This document shows, in pieces, positions 1-5,336 of a stretch of 5,371 bases of DNA. The notes below the pieces were generated by a model that saw nothing but the letters and a program-made list of their open reading frames with translations, did no database searches and had not been told where the DNA came from. Numbering within the stretch: position 1 is the stretch's first letter; every line of letters begins with the position of its first letter. This DNA comes from an uncultured Loktanella sp. (GTDB lineage Bacteria; Pseudomonadota; Alphaproteobacteria; Rhodobacterales; Rhodobacteraceae). The translations under genes were made by a program, and so were the position numbers. The stretch lies in the NCBI GenBank assembly GCA_913061335.1, contig CAJXTP010000206.1, forward strand, positions 1 to 5,371, in the 5' to 3' direction.

Positions 1-47
1 CTACACCTCTCTATTCGTCGGCAGCGTCAGATGTGTATAAGAGACAG
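1..47 (+). other. Nextera (Tn5) sequencing adapter with i5 index, not genomic
   Basis: Bases 1-6 (CTACAC) match the 3' end of the Illumina P5 primer. Bases 7-14 (CTCTCTAT) match the i5 index sold as N502/S502. Bases 15-28 (TCGTCGGCAGCGTC) are the Nextera Read 1 tail. Bases 29-47 (AGATGTGTATAAGAGACAG) are the 19-base Tn5 mosaic end. The parts follow one another without a gap in the order of a library molecule. Genomic sequence starts at about base 48, and any reading frame that runs into this stretch is artefactual there. Confidence 0.98.
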
Positions 48-49
48 GG

Positions 50-1984
50 ATATTCGATATCGACAAATCACGCATTGTTTTTGCGAACGGTCCTGCATTT
101 GCATTGTGGCGAGCAAAAGACGAACATGACCTTTGCTCACGCGACCTCACACAGAACATGTCTCCTGCGGTGAGCCGGCGATTGAAACAGTACCAAATTG
201 ATTTTGTCGAACAAGACTCGTTTTTTACAGAGCAATGGACGCTGTACCCGAACGATAAACCGACCAGCGTAATGGTCGTTTTCAGCGGAATTTGGCTTGA
301 TGACGGACGCATGGGAATGCAGTGTGAAGTCGTAGATCAATCCGCGAATGAACCTGATAACATACGCAGTGCGGAGGCATTACTGCACACAGATGTCATG
401 ATCACCTTGTACTCCATCGAAGGGAATCTTTTGTATATGAACCCCGCTGCGCGGAAAGCGGCGATAAGTTCTCAGCATGCATTTTCTGACATATTTGTGA
501 ATAGCGCAGACTACGAAAATGTGATGACGGCAGTGCAAGGTAATGGTGAACATCGGCTTGTCGCGAGAGCTTTCACTGGTGTTGGTGCACGTTGGTACGA
601 TATCTCAGTGAAGCGTTGTGCTGATGCGGTCACGGGCAACCCTGCCGTTCTCATCACTGCAATTGATGTAAGTGAACTCAAAGTAGCGCGCGATAAAGCC
701 CGGTATCTCGCGGACAGAGATCAGTTAACGGGTAGTTATAATCGGACATATATCCAACAGCACTTTGAAACTCTAACGAGTGCCCAGTCCGGTAAGTGTG
801 CTCTTCTATATTTTGACGTCGACAAGTTTAAGAAAATCAATGACGAGCTCGGTCACGAGATGGGCGATATCGTCTTAAAGCAATTGGCTTCTCGGGCGCG
901 CAAATTGATCCGAAGTGAAGACCTCCTGGCTCGGCTCGGGGGCGATGAATTTGTCATTCTCCTTCATGAAGTGCCATCCTCAGAAGTGCTCGCTCACAAA
1001 GTCAACGATCTGCAACGTTCATTTGGGCAGCCCATCCGCCATGCGGCAACCCATGTAAATGTGACCGTTAGCATTGGAGTCACAACTTTCGAGCCGCAAG
1101 AAACCGAATTTGACACAGTATTACGGAATGCCGATATCGCCTTATATATTTCAAAGCAAGGCGGCCGAGATCAAGCGACATTTTTTAATGATGAACTGGG
1201 TGCTATTGATAAGGAGCGGCGCCTGATCGAAACTGAAATCAAGCGCGGGATCGAAGAAAATGAATTTGTGCTTTACTACCAACCAAGGGTGGATTTACGA
1301 AGCGGCAAAACAGTCTCAGTTGAGGCTTTGGTGCGTTGGATGCACCCGGATCAAGGGCTGATTATGCCCGATAAGTTCATACCTATCTGTGAGGAAACGG
1401 GTATGATCGAAGATCTCGGCGAATTGGTCCTCAAAATGGGATGTAGGCAAGCTTTGGAATGGGCACGCAATGGCGTTGATATTGGAGTCTCGATCAACAT
1501 ATCTCCACGCCAGTTTTTAGGCAATCGGTTGATAGACGCATTGAAAGAGTTTGCAAGAACACCAGATTTTCCGCAACGGAAGGTTGAACTCGAAATAACT
1601 GAGAATGTACTTTTTGGAGATCACCGGCAAATTGCGGAAAAGCTGCAGGATATTGCGGAGCTGGGCTATAAGATTGCGATTGATGATTTTGGCACAGGCT
1701 ATTCAAATTTGTCTTATATTTCTCGGTTTCCACTCAATTGTATCAAGATTGACAAATCCTTTGTCAGCCAGTTGCCCGAGTCTGGCCCCATTATTCAGCT
1801 TATTCTAACGTTGGCGAAGCAAGTTGGAGCGACTGCAGTTGCCGAAGGAGTTGAGACGCAAGCGGAATACGATTGGTTGTTTTCTGAAGGCTGCGACCAA
1901 GTACAAGGGTATTATTTTTCTAGGCCAGTCCCGCTTCAGGATTTACAGCCATCACTTGCAAACTGTCGCATACCGTTATCGTAG
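50..1984 (+). CDS. PAS-PAS-GGDEF-EAL cyclic di-GMP synthase/phosphodiesterase, 5' end missing
   Basis: The frame is open from the adapter boundary (first whole genomic codon at 50) to TAG at 1982-1984. A TTG at 104 is formally a possible start, but the 18 codons before it read as the start of a PAS fold (IFDIDKSRIVFANG), so the true start lies off the fragment. Numbering below starts at codon 104. A first PAS domain runs to about residue 78 and a second from about 91 to 195. The GGDEF domain spans about 200-362, with GGDEF at 279-283 and an RxxD inhibitory site (RSED, 270-273) exactly five residues upstream. The EAL domain spans about 372-615: EAL 407-409, NISPRQF 465-471, EITEN 497-501, DDFGTG 527-532, KIDKSF 548-553, AEGVE 580-584 and QGY 601-603. 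All metal-binding and catalytic residues that I can recognise are kept, so both diguanylate cyclase (GTP to c-di-GMP) and phosphodiesterase (c-di-GMP to pGpG) activity are possible. No membrane segment is visible in the part present. The PAS domains probably sense a ligand or mediate dimerisation. Which activity dominates cannot be read from sequence. Confidence 0.96.
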   Translation: MFDIDKSRIVFANGPAFALWRAKDEHDLCSRDLTQNMSPAVSRRLKQYQIDFVEQDSFFTEQWTLYPNDKPTSVMVVFSGIWLDDGRMGMQCEVVDQSANEPDNIRSAEALLHTDVMITLYSIEGNLLYMNPAARKAAISSQHAFSDIFVNSADYENVMTAVQGNGEHRLVARAFTGVGARWYDISVKRCADAVTGNPAVLITAIDVSELKVARDKARYLADRDQLTGSYNRTYIQQHFETLTSAQSGKCALLYFDVDKFKKINDELGHEMGDIVLKQLASRARKLIRSEDLLARLGGDEFVILLHEVPSSEVLAHKVNDLQRSFGQPIRHAATHVNVTVSIGVTTFEPQETEFDTVLRNADIALYISKQGGRDQATFFNDELGAIDKERRLIETEIKRGIEENEFVLYYQPRVDLRSGKTVSVEALVRWMHPDQGLIMPDKFIPICEETGMIEDLGELVLKMGCRQALEWARNGVDIGVSINISPRQFLGNRLIDALKEFARTPDFPQRKVELEITENVLFGDHRQIAEKLQDIAELGYKIAIDDFGTGYSNLSYISRFPLNCIKIDKSFVSQLPESGPIIQLILTLAKQVGATAVAEGVETQAEYDWLFSEGCDQVQGYYFSRPVPLQDLQPSLANCRIPLS

Positions 1985-2250
1985 AATCAAAACCATATGG
2001 ACGCCGATAAGTGTAGTTCTTCATTGACACGCGGCATAAGTGGAGATGCAGAAGATTTGTCAAATTGGATTAAAGCAGGTTTTGGCCTAAAATTGCGACA
2101 GTTTAAGGCGTTACGAGTTACCTAGACGTCGGTCTTACTCAAATTACGTTGCCCTGCTTGAGGATCAGCCGCGGCGAAATGTCGTTTTGGTTTGGGTCGT
2201 CTGGGTATCCATCAAGCTAATCGTCTGGCCTTGTCGGTTTACCCCAAAGG

Positions 2251-2278
2251 AACATCCTTGCCGGATCAGAAGGATGTT
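2251..2278. repeat. Perfect 9-bp inverted repeat (hairpin)
   Basis: AACATCCTT at 2251-2259 is the exact reverse complement of AAGGATGTT at 2270-2278, with a 10-base loop between them. No T-run follows on either strand, so it is not a standard Rho-independent terminator. It lies between the end of the plus-strand GGDEF-EAL gene and the end of the putative minus-strand gene. It could be a stabilising 3' stem-loop or a protein-binding palindrome. Confidence 0.6.
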
Positions 2279-2328
2279 ATTTGGTCGGCCTGCAATGCTA
2301 CACTGGCAAGTGATCATATGCGATTGAA

Positions 2329-2353
2329 GTACGCTTTGGCGTGCCGGTTTTTT
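2329..2353 (+). terminator. Candidate Rho-independent terminator
   Basis: GTACGC at 2329-2334 pairs with GCGTGC at 2339-2344 (six pairs, one of them G-T) around a TTTG tetraloop. Three bases later comes a run of six T at 2348-2353. The order and spacing fit a Rho-independent terminator reading rightward. The stem is short, and the site lies about 345 bases past the GGDEF-EAL stop codon, further than usual. It also falls inside the doubtful frame 2192-2386, which argues against that frame being a real gene. Confidence 0.35.
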
Positions 2354-2406
2354 CGCCTGTTTATGCGGACTAAAAATTGGTTTTGAAGTGACGTAATTGT
2401 CAAAAT

Positions 2407-2720
2407 TTATAGCTGAACGGAGAATTTTGGGGAGTTACCATCACTATTATCTTGGAGCAACGCTACCATATAGCGGCCAGTATCGACTGAAGTAGTAACT
2501 TTTTTGGTAAGCAAATCTCTCTTAACGAGCAGGTCTGCTTTGCCGGTTGTGAGCAAATCCAATTGGAAATGTGCTGACACGACGTAAAGGGATAGCAACT
2601 GGGCTAGTTCAAGAAACGTATCTAAAAGTGCGCACATAAGGTTTTTGTGTTGTCAGCGAGAATTGTGCGATCCGACGGCTGCGCAATCGTTTCAGATTGC
2701 AATGCCGTATCTAGGTTCAT
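2407..2720 (-). pseudogene. Possible small minus-strand gene of unknown function, broken by one frameshift
   Basis: On the minus strand an ATG at 2720-2718 opens a 32-residue frame (starts MNLDTALQSETI, ends KTLCAHF) that stops at TAG, 2624-2622. A second frame with an ATG at 2637 reads MCALLDTFLELAQ and continues for 76 residues to TAA at 2409-2407. The two overlap. If the run of four T at this point (minus-strand CACTTTTAGATACG) had one more T, they would join into a single protein of about 104 residues passing through CAHFLDTFLELAQLL. The joined product would be soluble, with leucine-rich, probably helical segments in the middle. I do not recognise it. A TAA sits directly before the ATG at 2720, and no good ribosome binding site is visible. 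It could be a decayed gene, a real gene with a sequencing or amplification error, or coincidence. Confidence 0.35.
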
Positions 2721-2744
2721 TTAGGCACTTAGCGACCAGTAAAA

Positions 2745-2750
2745 TATAAT
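2745..2750 (+). promoter_or_regulatory. Putative -10 box upstream of the A-D operon
   Basis: TATAAT at 2745-2750 matches the sigma-70 -10 consensus exactly and lies in an AT-rich patch. The hexamer at usual -35 distance (TTAGGC, 2721-2726, 18-base spacing) matches TTGACA poorly, so activity would probably need an activator. Use of this site would give a leader of roughly 145 bases before the ATG at 2901. A second weak candidate is TTGTAT at 2821-2826, then exactly 17 bases, then TGAAAT at 2844-2849. The same patch could also serve the leftward frame starting at 2720. Confidence 0.3.
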
Positions 2751-2900
2751 ATCATCTTCACAGATTTAGAAATTACACATCTCTACGCTTGAGTGGCGGA
2801 TGCAACCCTAAGGAAACCAATTGTATGTGCGCCAGAGCACGGATGAAATACTTATGAAACGCTAACAAGGCGCCAGATGATTTAAACTGAGGCCGCATTG

Positions 2901-3371
2901 ATGACTGACGAAATCCATTCCAGAGGCTTACTGAACGCGACCAGCATGAGCACATCGGGTGGTACTGGGTCGGTTGCGATCGCAGCGCGCCCTGAAGACA
3001 TCCCAGAGTTCCAGTCGCGCAGTATGCCAGACATCCAGATGGCCAATGCGACACCTTTTTCGATCACATCTGTTGAGGTCGAAGTGAATGGAACGCAAAT
3101 GCAGCTCATTGGGGAAATCCCGCCTATGGTCAAGGCGACGCCGGATATCAATATGCTGGGCCTGTACTGCGCGGACCAATATGTGAATGTCAGTAGCGTG
3201 ATTGCCTATCCGGTTTCAGTAAGTTTTGAAGGGCATAAGGGGTTTACGCTTGGCCTGAATCTTTCGACGGCCACTGATGGATCAAACCACCTTATTTTTT
3301 ATATTTACCGGCGCGGCATTTTTGTTGCCAACGAGCTCGGCGATCCGCGCGCAATGGCATGGGTATCGTGA
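2901..3371 (+). CDS. Gene A: hypothetical beta-rich protein, first gene of the A-D operon
   Basis: The product has 156 residues. The ATG at 2901 is preceded by GAGG at 2889-2892 with an 8-base gap, a good Shine-Dalgarno match; a TTG directly in front (2898) is an unlikely start. The first 45 residues are polar and rich in Ser, Thr and Gly, with no signal peptide. From about residue 49 the pattern turns to alternating hydrophobic and polar residues typical of beta-strands (SITSVEVEVNG 54-64, VSVSFEG 105-111, FTLGLNLS 115-122, LIFYIYRRGIFVAN 131-144). NATPFSI...VEVNG at 49-64 faintly resembles NAT...TVNNG of gene B, so A may be a distant member of the same family. There is one cysteine (90) and no catalytic motif that I recognise. 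The stop codon overlaps the start of gene B, so the two are probably translated in a coupled way. Function unknown; a structural or binding role is a guess. Confidence 0.8.
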   Translation: MTDEIHSRGLLNATSMSTSGGTGSVAIAARPEDIPEFQSRSMPDIQMANATPFSITSVEVEVNGTQMQLIGEIPPMVKATPDINMLGLYCADQYVNVSSVIAYPVSVSFEGHKGFTLGLNLSTATDGSNHLIFYIYRRGIFVANELGDPRAMAWVS

Positions 3372-3754
3372 TGCAACAGGGTAATATAGTTCTCGGCAAC
3401 GTTTACGTCTTTAACGCAACGGCGACTCAAATCTATCTTACGGTCAACAACGGGCCGGACAGGCTTCCAATATTTCCTGCGGCGACGGTCAGTACTTGGC
3501 TGCCCGGCACTCTTCGGGTCCCACTACAGCTGTGTGCATTTCCTGAACCGAGCCTGTTTGGTATTGGTGAAAACAATGCGGCGATTACGCCCGCGTCTTC
3601 GGGCCAGATCGTAAATACACCAATTGTGATCCCAACATCTGTTGGAAAAGGTGACGCGCTGCAGCTCTATTTTGCCACTAAATCCACGCAAGAGAACGTC
3701 TGGTTCATGCTGTGTAATGGCAAACCTATCGCCGGTGATGTCATCATGAATTAA
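3371..3754 (+). CDS. Gene B: hypothetical beta-rich protein, paralogue of gene C
   Basis: The chosen ATG at 3371 shares one base with the TGA of gene A (TGATG), a usual coupling arrangement, and gives 127 residues. An in-frame ATG at 3359 would add four residues; neither start has a strong ribosome binding site of its own. The protein aligns with gene C over nearly its full length. The shared blocks are NVYVFNAT (10-17), YLTVNNGP (22-29), STWLPG (41-46), an FGIG segment at 63-66, TPIVIPTSV (83-91), LQLYF (97-101), W111 and the GKPIAG turn (117-122). The last 65 residues align with those of C without a gap, 22 of them identical by my count. There is no signal peptide, membrane segment or known catalytic motif. 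Alternating hydrophobic residues suggest a small beta-sandwich or barrel. I do not recognise the family. Confidence 0.85.
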   Translation: MQQGNIVLGNVYVFNATATQIYLTVNNGPDRLPIFPAATVSTWLPGTLRVPLQLCAFPEPSLFGIGENNAAITPASSGQIVNTPIVIPTSVGKGDALQLYFATKSTQENVWFMLCNGKPIAGDVIMN

Positions 3755-3799
3755 CCGCCCGATCAAACAATAAACTGAAACCCAACAAGGAGAAATCTC

Positions 3800-4171
3800 A
3801 TGCCAAGCGTTTATATTTTTAATGCGGCGCCAGCCGGTGTTTACATGACAGTTAACAATGGTCCGAACCGGTTCGTCGTTGCGGAATGCGATAAGACAAC
3901 CTGGGCGCCCGGTTCGCCGCCAGCAGCTGACCTGCCAAATTTCACAGGGGCCGCCACTGCACCCGCCGGTGAATTCAAAGTTGGTGTCAACAGCGTCGAT
4001 CTTGCGCCCGTTCTTGGTGGTTCTGCGCAACCAACAACTATCACTATCCCCAACTCGGTGAACCCGCGCTCCACGCTTCAGCTCTATTTGTTCTGGGAAA
4101 CCACAGCGAGCGTGTCTTGGATGCTGCTTGCAGATGGTCAGCCGATCGGTGGCAACCTTGTGTTGGCCTAA
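3800..4171 (+). CDS. Gene C: hypothetical beta-rich protein, paralogue of gene B
   Basis: The product has 123 residues. The ATG at 3800 follows AAGGAG (3787-3792) with a 7-base gap, the strongest ribosome binding site in the window, which suggests high expression. The gene starts 45 bases after gene B. Blocks shared with B are VYIFNAA (4-10), YMTVNNGP (15-22), TTWAPG (33-38), FKVG (59-62), TTITIPNSV (79-87), LQLYLF (93-98), W107 and DGQPIGG (112-118). The stretch from about 40 to 58 is rich in Pro, Ala and Gly and differs from B, so it is probably a loop. There is no signal peptide or membrane segment and only one cysteine (30), so this looks like a soluble protein made in the cytoplasm. The B/C pair is best explained by tandem duplication followed by strong divergence. 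Function unknown; a repeating structural subunit or a ligand-binding domain are both possible. Confidence 0.9.
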   Translation: MPSVYIFNAAPAGVYMTVNNGPNRFVVAECDKTTWAPGSPPAADLPNFTGAATAPAGEFKVGVNSVDLAPVLGGSAQPTTITIPNSVNPRSTLQLYLFWETTASVSWMLLADGQPIGGNLVLA

Positions 4172-4188
4172 CTGACGTAGTGATCGAC

Positions 4189-4218
4189 GTCCTTCGCCAT
4201 ATTTGCGTGGCGGAGGAC
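4189..4218 (+). promoter_or_regulatory. Strong stem-loop between genes C and D
   Basis: GTCCTTCGCCA at 4189-4199 pairs with TGGCGGAGGAC at 4208-4218: eleven pairs, one of them G-T, around an 8-base loop. It begins 17 bases after the stop codon of C. No T-run follows directly, so full Rho-independent termination is unlikely. It fits an attenuator or an mRNA-stabilising 3' end for C, giving more C than D. The 3' arm contains GGAGG, which the stem would hide from ribosomes. Confidence 0.6.
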
Positions 4219-4235
4219 CCATTTCCAAGTATGGG
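4218..4235 (+). promoter_or_regulatory. Small stem that may cover the gene D ribosome binding site
   Basis: CCCAT at 4218-4222 can pair with ATGGG at 4231-4235 around an 8-base loop. The right arm holds most of the GGGG (4233-4236) that is the only Shine-Dalgarno-like sequence at a usual distance (7 bases) from the GTG start of D at 4244. The stem is short. It shares base 4218 with the larger stem-loop upstream, so the two could stack or compete. Confidence 0.3.
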
Positions 4236-4243
4236 GTATTTTC

Positions 4244-5336
4244 GTGGCCGAACCTGTCACCAGTGAAGGGCGTTCTTTTACCGATCCGATGCAGGATCTG
4301 GGCGAGGGACTTTATGCCTTTAGCGCGGCTGGTCCGATGCGGCTTTATGTGCTGACGCTTGATGCGCCGACCGTGCCCGCGCCCCTGATGTTCCAAACAT
4401 TTCTTGAAACCGGATTCGGTTGGGCAATGTTTACCCTTGTGGATCTTAGCAAGTTGGACGTGGCAGCGTTTGCCGTGCAAGCCCGCGCCAAATTACCGCC
4501 AATTTCCCCAAGTACCAATTATGCCAATGCATTTGTCTGGTTAGAAAGTGCCGATCAATTTGACGACCTCAACACCATGCTATGGCAGTATACATCAGAC
4601 AATGTTGCGACTGGAAACAGCGATTCAAACTTTGCAAGTCACCGGATTGCAGTGGATATCAACGCGCAAATTGGTAGCTTGCAGTATGAATTCAAAGATC
4701 GCGATGGTGCAACACCGCCAGTGATGACCTTGCTGACAGGCAGCACTAATGTCGCGCTGTTGGTGGACGGAGACCCGCAGACGGTTGGCATGCCCGTGAA
4801 CCCAGCCAGAACCGGATCATCCGCATGGGTGTGTCAGGTTGCGTTTGACGGCCCGCAAACCGGCAGTTTAGCGATGCCTCTGGCATTGGACATAGGCACT
4901 TTGGCGGATCAGTTCGGGTTTGAGACGACATTCCAATATGACCCCGTGCAAATGTCAGACGAAGCGCCCTGCGGCGTCGGTTTGGAAACGTTGCGGATGC
5001 CATTTTTCCCGCCACAGGCTCTTAAGCCGACAGATCAAGGTGCGCTGTGTGCGTTGAATGTTCTGATCAACCCGTTCCAGCCATCGGTGCCCGAAGCGTC
5101 AGGTATTCGTATAGATCGCGCGGGGCGGCTATTGAGCGGCACTGACCCTGCGGCGAACGCGGCGCAGGCCAAACAAATCAGTAATGCGCGTGCTTTGACT
5201 TCGCCTTATGCGGCAAGCTCAAATGGGTCTGTGTTGGCATTGACCCCTGCGGACCCATTGGATGAGGGTTTGCCTTTTGACGCCTTTGTGGGCGGCGGAT
5301 TTGCGTATTCGCCTGCGACAACGGGGGCTGATACGA
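4244..5336 (+). CDS. Gene D: large hypothetical protein with B/C-like N-terminus, 3' end missing
   Basis: The frame is open from after TGA at 4181-4183 to the adapter at 5337, giving 364 whole codons with no stop. The first acceptable start is GTG at 4244, with GGGG seven bases upstream. The next in-frame ATG (4289, residue 16) has no ribosome binding site but would keep the conserved part. Residues 23-42 (LYAFSAAGP...LYVLTLDAP) resemble VYIFNAAP...YMTVNNGP of gene C. Residues 48-67 (LMFQTFLETGF...WAMFTLVD) resemble its LQLYLFWETTA...WMLLADG. D thus seems to open with a shortened copy of the B/C fold. A further VALLVDGDP segment near residue 170 may be another echo. The remainder is rich in Ala, Pro, Gly and Asp, with three cysteines, no signal peptide and no membrane segment. 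Near the cut end a Gly/Ala/Ser-rich part (SGIRIDRAGRLLSGTD) looks like a flexible or collar-type region. I do not recognise a known family. The final residues before any apparent stop would be adapter and must be ignored. Confidence 0.82.

Larger units (their letters stand above)
1985..2900. other. Gene-poor stretch between the GGDEF-EAL gene and the A-D operon
   Basis: I find no intact gene of a recognisable family here. The longest plus-strand frame is 2192-2386 (64 codons from a TTG). It has no clear ribosome binding site and no family I recognise. On the minus strand, 2407-2720 holds a possible frameshifted small gene, listed separately. The stretch also contains a perfect hairpin at 2251-2278, a terminator-like site at 2329-2353 and promoter-like sequence from about 2745. 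Part of it is AT-rich: 22 of 60 bases are G or C at 2401-2460, against 29 of 60 at 1201-1260 in the left gene and 35 of 60 at 4921-4980 in the right operon. It may be a decayed region or a long regulatory spacer. Confidence 0.6.

Noticed and set aside
1..312. Minus-strand open frame of 103 residues ending in SYTHLTLPTN
   Set aside because: Its C-terminus is translated Nextera adapter, and the rest is antisense to the PAS domain of the GGDEF-EAL gene.
2024..2029. Perfect TTGACA as a -35 box
   Set aside because: No acceptable -10 hexamer lies 16-18 bases downstream, and no supported gene begins after it.
2192..2386. Plus-strand 64-codon frame from a TTG
   Set aside because: It has no convincing ribosome binding site and no recognisable family. 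It contains a perfect hairpin and a terminator-like site, and the stop codon at 2159 lies closely upstream.
2773..3179. Overlapping minus-strand frames opposite gene A
   Set aside because: Gene A has a good Shine-Dalgarno site and sits in an operon. The opposing frames have no starts with support and a shadow-like composition.
4231..4266. ATG at 4231 as the start of gene D
   Set aside because: It is in another frame and meets a stop after eleven codons. The GTG at 4244 opens the long frame.
3524..4480. Long minus-strand open frame (318 residues)
   Set aside because: It is antisense to genes B, C and D, which have ribosome binding sites and paralogy support. Its product is rich in Arg, His and Cys, as is usual for shadow frames.
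4746..5015. Minus-strand frame of 89 residues
   Set aside because: It is antisense to the long open frame of gene D and has Arg/Pro-rich shadow composition.
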